Source of the DNA: Bacteroidales bacterium
Lineage (GTDB): Bacteria; Bacteroidota; Bacteroidia; Bacteroidales; VadinHA17
Assembly (NCBI GenBank): GCA_016936695.1
Contig: JAFGXK010000171.1
Span: 1 to 19,670, forward strand
Length of the DNA stretch: 19,670 nucleotides
Direction: 5' to 3'
Under the pieces are notes generated by a model. That model made no database searches and was not told the DNA's origin. It saw nothing but the letters and a program-made list of their open reading frames with translations. This document shows positions 14,281 to 19,670 of this stretch, piece by piece (the first letter of the stretch is position 1; every line of letters begins with the position of its first letter). The position numbers and the translations under genes are program-made.

Positions 14281-15186
14281 ATGAATAATTTCCTAATAGT
14301 TTTACCTGGTCCGACGGGAGTAGGAAAGAGTGAAATTGCAGTAGAGATCGCGAGTCATTTTGGCATTGAGATCATTTCGGCCGATTCAAGACAGTTCTAC
14401 AGGGAGATGACAATCGGCACGGCAGTTCCCGGGCCTGAGCTTCTGGAAAAGATAAAACACCACTTCATTCAGTTTATTTCAGTCAGGGAATATTACAGTT
14501 CAAGCCTTTATGAAAGAGCTGTCCTCAAATTACTGCCCTCCCTTTTCAGCAGGAACAGGGCAGCAATACTTACTGGAGGCTCAGGTCTCTACATCGATGC
14601 TATATGCAGGGGTATAGATGATATCCCTGACATCGACCCGGCAGTAAGACAAAAATATAATGATAAATACAAGGCTGAAGGAATCGAAAGCCTCAGATCA
14701 GATCTGAGGCTCACCGATCCTGAGTATTACGCAAAGGTTGACCTGAGGAATCACCAGAGGATCATTCGGGCTCTGGAGATATTTGAAAGCACAGGGCGGA
14801 AATACTCCGAATACCTTACAAGCAGAAGCTCAGGACGCAATTTCAGAATAATTAAAACCGGACTTGCAAGGGACAGGAAGGAGCTGTATGAAAGAATCAA
14901 CTCAAGAGTTGACCGGATGATCGGGGAAGGACTGGAGAAAGAAGCCCGGGAGCTGCTGATTATGAGAGGGTTGAATCCATTGAAAAGCGTTGGATACAGT
15001 GAGATGTTCGATTTCTTCGAAGGGAAAATATCAATGGATGAAGCACTTCATCTGATAAAGCGGAACAGCAGGAGATATGCCAAAAGACAGATTACATGGT
15101 GGAATAGGGATTCTGAGATAACCTGGTTTCATCCCGACAACATCCGGGAAATAATTGCGCACATTGAAAGGGCTATGGGCAGTTAG
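14281..15186 (+). CDS. miaA: tRNA dimethylallyltransferase
   Basis: This 301-residue enzyme transfers a dimethylallyl group from DMAPP to N6 of A37 in tRNAs that read codons starting with U. The P-loop GPTGVGKS is at 10-17. DSRQFYREM at 35-43 supplies the Asp and Gln used in DMAPP/tRNA recognition, LTGGSGLYIDA follows, and the C-terminal region RYAKRQITWWNRD is the conserved tRNA-binding segment. A GTG at 14266 is in frame, but the ATG at 14281 gives the standard N-terminus. It follows the acidic protein gene by 20 nt and ends 17 bp from the convergent rpe gene. Confidence 0.96.
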   Translation: MNNFLIVLPGPTGVGKSEIAVEIASHFGIEIISADSRQFYREMTIGTAVPGPELLEKIKHHFIQFISVREYYSSSLYERAVLKLLPSLFSRNRAAILTGGSGLYIDAICRGIDDIPDIDPAVRQKYNDKYKAEGIESLRSDLRLTDPEYYAKVDLRNHQRIIRALEIFESTGRKYSEYLTSRSSGRNFRIIKTGLARDRKELYERINSRVDRMIGEGLEKEARELLIMRGLNPLKSVGYSEMFDFFEGKISMDEALHLIKRNSRRYAKRQITWWNRDSEITWFHPDNIREIIAHIERAMGS

Positions 15187-15203
15187 GGGGACCCCCTCTG
15201 TCG

Positions 15204-15857
15204 TCACGAAAAAAGTTTCAGTTTTCTTATGGTGGCTTCAGGATCGGGGGAACTGAATACTGCATTGCCCGCTACAAGGACATTCACTCCTGCTTCAACC
15301 AGGGTCTGGGCATTAGTGGTATCCACTCCGCCGTCTACCTCGATCATGACACTTAAGCCGCCCTTTGCAATCATTTCTGAAAGTTCCCTTATCTTGTTGT
15401 AGCTTTCTGCAATAAACGACTGCCCGCCGAAACCTGGATTAACAGTCATTATCAATACCATATCAACATAAGGAAGGATATTCTGAAGGAAAGACACCGG
15501 AGTATGTGGGTTTAATGCCACTCCGGCTTTCATTCCCAGCCGGCTGATCTCTGAGACAGTCCGGTGAAGATGTGTACAAGCCTCATACTGGACAGTCAGG
15601 ATACTTGCACCGGCATCGTGAAATCGCGACAGGTACCTGTCGGGATCCATAATCATAAGGTGAACATCGAGCGGTTTGTCTGCAATTTTCCTGATTTGTT
15701 CAATAACAGGCAGCCCGAACGAAATATTAGGGACGAACAATCCATCCATTATATCACAGTGAATCCAGTCGGCAAGGCTACGATTGACAAGTCGGACATC
15801 CTTTCCGAGGTTCAAAAAATCAGCAGCAAGCAATGAAGGTGAGACAAGGTGGTTCAT
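15204..15857 (-). CDS. rpe: Ribulose-phosphate 3-epimerase
   Basis: This 217-residue TIM-barrel enzyme interconverts ribulose 5-phosphate and xylulose 5-phosphate in the pentose phosphate pathway. The start LVSPSLLAADF is canonical. Metal and catalytic residues are in place: His33 and Asp35 in HCDIMDG, His66 in DVHLMI and Asp175 in EVDGGVD; NPGFGGQ is the phosphate-loop region. The frame extends to 15887, but the ATG at 15857 gives the family N-terminus. It begins 34 nt after the rpoD stop on the same strand and is probably co-transcribed with it. Confidence 0.96.
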   Translation of the reverse strand: MNHLVSPSLLAADFLNLGKDVRLVNRSLADWIHCDIMDGLFVPNISFGLPVIEQIRKIADKPLDVHLMIMDPDRYLSRFHDAGASILTVQYEACTHLHRTVSEISRLGMKAGVALNPHTPVSFLQNILPYVDMVLIMTVNPGFGGQSFIAESYNKIRELSEMIAKGGLSVMIEVDGGVDTTNAQTLVEAGVNVLVAGNAVFSSPDPEATIRKLKLFS

Positions 15858-15891
15858 GTAGGCGGTTTTAGGCAAATATAGGAACAAAAAT

Positions 15892-16755
15892 CTAACCCAG
15901 GTAGGTCTTGAGAATTTTACACCTGGTAGTGAACTGTATCCTTTTTATTGCCTTTTCCTTTATCTGACGTACTCTTTCGCGTGTCAGGCTAAGCTCCTCT
16001 CCTATCTCCTCAAGGGTGAAAGGGTGTTTCATGCCCAGACCGAAGTAGAGCTTAAGAACTTTTGCCTCTCGTTGAGAAAGGGTACTCAGTGCACGCTCAA
16101 TTTCCCATGCAAGGGATTCATTTATAAGGTTTTTGTCGGGGCTTGGGGTATCGGGGCTCTGCATCACATCGTACATGGTGTTATCGTCTTCGTTGCTTAT
16201 CGGAGCATCCATGCTAATTGTCCGGCCGTTGGTTTTGAGCGACTCCTTAACATCCTCGGGTATCATTTCGAGAAGTTCGGCGATCTCCTGGGAGGATGGT
16301 TCCCTTTCATATTCCTGTTCCAGTCGCGCAAAAGCCCTGTTTATACGGTTTATTGATCCGATTTTGTTGACGGGGAGCCTGACAATTCTGGCCTGTTCGG
16401 CAAGTGACTGGAGAATTGCCTGCCGGATCCACCATACAGCGTAGGAGATGAACTTGAATCCCCTCGTCTCATCGAAGCGCTGGGCAGCTTTCATAAGACC
16501 GAGGTTGCCTTCATTGATCAGGTCGGGAAGGCCCATTCCCTGATTCTGATACTGTTTGGCTACTGAAACTACAAAACGCAGGTTTGCCTTGACAAGCCTG
16601 GCGAGGGCTTCCGAATCACCTGTCTTGATTTTCCTCGCAAGTATCACCTCCTCCTCCGGACTGATAAGATCAACCCTGCCAATCTCCTGAAGATACTTAT
16701 CGAGGGATGGGGTATCGCGGTTTGTGACCTGCTTTGTAATTTTAAGCTGACGCAT
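15892..16755 (-). CDS. rpoD: Primary sigma factor (RpoD, Bacteroidota type)
   Basis: This 287-residue sigma-70 factor has the short architecture of Bacteroidota primary sigmas, with no region 1.1. It begins MRQLKITKQVTNRD. Region 1.2 is at about 16-45 (SLDKYLQEIGRVDLISPEEE). Region 2, with the NLRFVVSVAKQYQNQG and GLMKAAQRFDETRGFKFISYAVWWIRQAI core/-10-recognition segments, is at about 58-128. Region 3 follows, and region 4.2 with LEEIGEELSLTRERVRQIKEKAIKRI is at about 248-273. The ATG at 16755 is chosen over an in-frame start at 16782 because it gives the standard N-terminus. This sigma is expected to read the TAnnTTTG promoters in the window. It is divergent from rho across 321 bp. Confidence 0.97.
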   Translation of the reverse strand: MRQLKITKQVTNRDTPSLDKYLQEIGRVDLISPEEEVILARKIKTGDSEALARLVKANLRFVVSVAKQYQNQGMGLPDLINEGNLGLMKAAQRFDETRGFKFISYAVWWIRQAILQSLAEQARIVRLPVNKIGSINRINRAFARLEQEYEREPSSQEIAELLEMIPEDVKESLKTNGRTISMDAPISNEDDNTMYDVMQSPDTPSPDKNLINESLAWEIERALSTLSQREAKVLKLYFGLGMKHPFTLEEIGEELSLTRERVRQIKEKAIKRIQFTTRCKILKTYLG

Positions 16756-17076
16756 GACCGGATTAGGATAGTTAGTTACCAAACAGAAGGCTCAGCCACA
16801 ATTTTAATAAAAAAATTAACTTAAATTAACAATATGACATTTTTTTTTTGCAGAATCGTGGTTTTGACTTATCTTTATAAGATGGTATATGCCAGTGTGA
16901 GGGGATCCTGATAACATTTAGTTATTTTTTTCTGGAATCTTTTTTTTCATAATTGATATAAATTGTTATTTATTTTGCTAATATTGTGCCAGTTTTCTCG
17001 CCGGCTCAGATTCATTCACTAGTCTGGTTATCCGATAACAAACGTTAAAATCTCTTTATCTACATTCTTTATTATC
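16756..17076. other. Divergent rpoD/rho intergenic region with dyads and T tracts
   Basis: This 321-bp A+T-rich region has no credible ORF. It holds a T10 tract near 16841-16849 and further T runs near 16925-16947. ATCTT-TAT-AAGAT lies at 16871-16883, ATAAC-n5-GTTAT at 16911-16925 (the first arm preceded by G), and a perfect GTTATC-C-GATAAC dyad at 17027-17039, 37 bp before the rho start. One-mismatch -7 elements are seen at 16970-16977 for rho (TTATTTTG) and, on the minus strand, TAAAATTG near 16802-16809 for rpoD; neither is exact. Promoters of both genes must lie here, but I cannot fix them. Confidence 0.5.
17027..17039. promoter_or_regulatory. GTTATC-C-GATAAC dyad in the rho leader
   Basis: This is a perfect 6-bp inverted repeat around a single C, 37 bp upstream of the rho ATG. 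The same half-sites recur about 100 bp upstream as ATAAC-n5-GTTAT (16911-16925). As RNA the loop would be too small, so a DNA-binding site is more likely than a hairpin. Confidence 0.35.
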
Positions 17077-18903
17077 ATGCATGACATTCTTGAGTTAAGC
17101 AACAAGCTTCTGCCCGAGTTGCGGGAGATAGCCAAAGGACTTAAAATCAAAAGGACCGAGTCTTTAAAAAAACAAGATCTGATATATAAAATTCTTGATC
17201 AACAGGCCATTGAAGCCACTGAAAAAAAGAAAGCAAATATTCAGGAAAACAAACCTTCAAACCATTCTGCTGAACAGGCAGGTCAGCAGAGGGACAAGCA
17301 GGGTCAAAGGAGAGGAAGAAGGCCGAGGATGGTCAAACCTGTCGCAAGCCGTCAGGTTGAATCTGTCATTACTGTATCGCCCGATGACCTCAAAAAGCCG
17401 GAAGAACCTGTAGCAGAACAGAGGGAAAACGAAGCCCGGCCTGAAAAAACTGAAGAAAAACCTGATCTTTTCAGAAATACCGAGGGGCCGAAAGAGGCAC
17501 CACGGCCGCCGAAGTGGCAGCCCCGTGACCAGAATTTCCGCGACAGGAAAGACAGGGGACCATCTTTCAATGAAAGAAGATTCCCTCCTAAGGAGGAGAA
17601 AAAGCCGCAGGTATTAATTGAGAACACCCTTCCCCTGGGTGATGGAGAACCTCTTTATGAAGAGCCGAAACCGGTGTCGGACATTATTCCGGGCGGTGAA
17701 ATTATTGTTGAGCCGGTTATCAGGGAACAGTTGCCTGAGGTCCAGCCGGTCAAAGAGGAAAGAAGGGAGAAACCTTATGAATTCGAAGGTATCATATATA
17801 ATACAGGTGTCCTTGAAATCATGCCCGATGGTTATGGCTTCCTCAGATCTCCCGATTACAATTATCTTAATTCACCCGACGATATATATGTATCGCAGTC
17901 GCAGATAAAGCTGTTTGGACTGAAGACCGGTGATACAATAAAGGGGTCAATACGACCTCCAAAGGAGGGGGAGAAATACTTCCCGCTTATAAAAGTTGAT
18001 GAGATCAACGGAAGAAGCCCCGACTTTATTCGCGACAGGGTCCCCTTTGATTTTCTTACTCCGCTCTTTCCCAACGAGAAATTTACGTTGTGCACCCCGG
18101 GAGAAGGCTCTCTTTCAGTAAGGGTGATCGACATGTTCTGTCCGATAGGTAAAGGACAGAGGGGACTGATAGTTGCCCAGCCAAAGACAGGTAAGACAAT
18201 ACTCCTTCAGGAAATAGCAAATGCAATTGCCAAGCATCATCCCGAGGTCTATCTTATGATACTGCTTATTGACGAAAGGCCTGAAGAGGTTACCGATATG
18301 GCCCGTAACGTCAAGGCTGAAGTAATTGCCTCTACCTTTGATGAGCCGGCTGAAAGGCATTGCCGGATAGCAAACATAGTTCTTGAAAAAGCCAAAAGAC
18401 TTGTTGAATGCGGCCATGATGTAGTAATTCTTCTTGACTCAATCACCAGGCTTGCCAGAGCGTTCAACACCACTGCCCCGGCTTCAGGAAAAGTATTGTC
18501 GGGAGGCGTTGATTCCAATGCACTGCACAAGCCAAAGCGTTTCTTCGGCGCAGCCAGAAACATTGAAAACGGAGGATCCCTCACTATCATAGCGACTGCG
18601 CTTACCGAGACGGGATCAAAGATGGATGATGTGATCTTTGAAGAATTCAAGGGAACCGGCAACATGGAGCTTCAGCTCGACCGCAAGCTTTCGAACAGAA
18701 GAATATTTCCCTCAATTGATATCCCCGCTTCAAGCACCCGCCGTGAGGATCTCCTGCTGAACAAGAACATCCTTCAGAAAATATGGGTATTAAGGAACTA
18801 CCTTACAGACATGAACGGAGTTGAAGCTATGGAATTCCTGCGCGACAGGCTTATGCAGTCCAAGTCGAACGAAGAGTTCCTTATTTCAATGAATGGCGGT
18901 TAG
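17077..18903 (+). CDS. rho: Transcription termination factor Rho with long disordered insertion
   Basis: This 608-residue hexameric RNA helicase terminates transcription; E. coli Rho has 419 residues. Residues about 3-45 are the Rho N-terminal helical domain. Residues about 46-235 are a low-complexity insertion rich in Lys, Arg, Glu, Pro and Gln (for example GQRRGRRPRMVKP and PRPPKWQPRDQNFRDRKDR), predicted disordered. The cold-shock RNA-binding domain lies at about 243-308 (GVLEIMPDGYGFLRSP). The ATPase follows, with Walker A AQPKTGKT at 367-374, IDERPEEV at 398-405, Walker B VVILLD at 449-454 and the C-terminal SIDIPASSTRREDLL. All catalytic motifs are intact. Similar insertions are typical of Bacteroidota; in Bacteroides thetaiotaomicron the insertion is known to drive Rho condensates. 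Confidence 0.97.
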   Translation: MHDILELSNKLLPELREIAKGLKIKRTESLKKQDLIYKILDQQAIEATEKKKANIQENKPSNHSAEQAGQQRDKQGQRRGRRPRMVKPVASRQVESVITVSPDDLKKPEEPVAEQRENEARPEKTEEKPDLFRNTEGPKEAPRPPKWQPRDQNFRDRKDRGPSFNERRFPPKEEKKPQVLIENTLPLGDGEPLYEEPKPVSDIIPGGEIIVEPVIREQLPEVQPVKEERREKPYEFEGIIYNTGVLEIMPDGYGFLRSPDYNYLNSPDDIYVSQSQIKLFGLKTGDTIKGSIRPPKEGEKYFPLIKVDEINGRSPDFIRDRVPFDFLTPLFPNEKFTLCTPGEGSLSVRVIDMFCPIGKGQRGLIVAQPKTGKTILLQEIANAIAKHHPEVYLMILLIDERPEEVTDMARNVKAEVIASTFDEPAERHCRIANIVLEKAKRLVECGHDVVILLDSITRLARAFNTTAPASGKVLSGGVDSNALHKPKRFFGAARNIENGGSLTIIATALTETGSKMDDVIFEEFKGTGNMELQLDRKLSNRRIFPSIDIPASSTRREDLLLNKNILQKIWVLRNYLTDMNGVEAMEFLRDRLMQSKSNEEFLISMNGG

Positions 18904-18920
18904 CGGACAGATAATTTTTG

Positions 18921-18928
18921 TACCTTTG
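18921..18928 (+). promoter_or_regulatory. -7 element (TACCTTTG) upstream of the pyruvate:ferredoxin oxidoreductase gene
   Basis: TACCTTTG is an exact TAnnTTTG match starting 18 bp after the rho stop codon and ending 48 bp before the ATG at 18977. It indicates that the oxidoreductase is not simply read through from rho. No clear -33 TTG is visible at the usual spacing. Confidence 0.55.
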
Positions 18929-18976
18929 CACTTTCTTTGAAAATTATCTTTAATCAATCATATTATTCTTTTTAAC

Positions 18977-19670
<694 letters not shown>

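Noticed and set aside
15187..15203. GGGGGACCCCC between miaA and rpe as a bidirectional terminator
   Set aside because: The perfect arms leave a 1-nt loop, a feasible hairpin has only about 4 bp, and no T run follows on either strand.

Overview
The window reads as chromosomal DNA of a member of the Bacteroidota, most likely an anaerobic Bacteroidales or Marinilabiliales-type organism. The reasons are a short primary sigma factor without region 1.1 that begins MRQLKITK, a Rho factor with a long disordered insertion, exact copies of the phylum's -7 promoter element TAnnTTTG just upstream of several starts, an M56 peptidase carrying a TonB C-terminal domain, and a pyruvate:ferredoxin oxidoreductase, which fits fermentative or anaerobic metabolism. 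Family assignments come from reading the translations; no database search was run.

Layout. (1) 1-5662 is a small-molecule or sugar metabolism region. It holds an LDH2-family NAD(P) dehydrogenase preceded by a large nested dyad, a convergent flavin nitroreductase, and a same-strand run of TIM-barrel sugar isomerase/epimerase, MFS transporter and Gfo/Idh/MocA dehydrogenase that looks like an uptake-plus-oxidation cassette for an unidentified sugar or polyol. (2) 5663-5903 is a convergent intergenic region filled with five successive families of 7-bp tandem repeats. (3) 5904-7021 on the minus strand carries an exported MsrB-MsrA fusion followed 26 nt later by an unlisted 42-residue membrane protein. 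(4) 7105-9274 on the plus strand carries a 41-residue lipoprotein, a predicted outer-membrane barrel protein and glyceraldehyde-3-phosphate dehydrogenase with a strong terminator. (5) 9272-12465 holds an orphan MacB/FtsX-type permease, divergent from a BlaI-type repressor and an M56/TonB sensor-like protease. A perfect inverted repeat lies between the divergent genes, over the predicted -33 region. (6) 12581-15186 carries a LuxC-type acyl-CoA reductase, a very acidic PRiA4-ORF3/IS1096-passenger-like protein and miaA. (7) 15204-16755 on the minus strand carries rpoD then rpe. (8) 16756-17076 is a divergent regulatory region, followed by rho and the first 231 codons of pyruvate:ferredoxin oxidoreductase, cut by the window end.

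Most of the window is core metabolism and information processing. The parts that ordinary annotation does not explain are the composite heptanucleotide array, two very small envelope proteins, the operator-like dyads upstream of the LDH2-family gene, blaI and rho, and the BlaI/M56-TonB pair next to an ATPase-less permease. I see no CRISPR array, phage, transposase, tRNA or rRNA.
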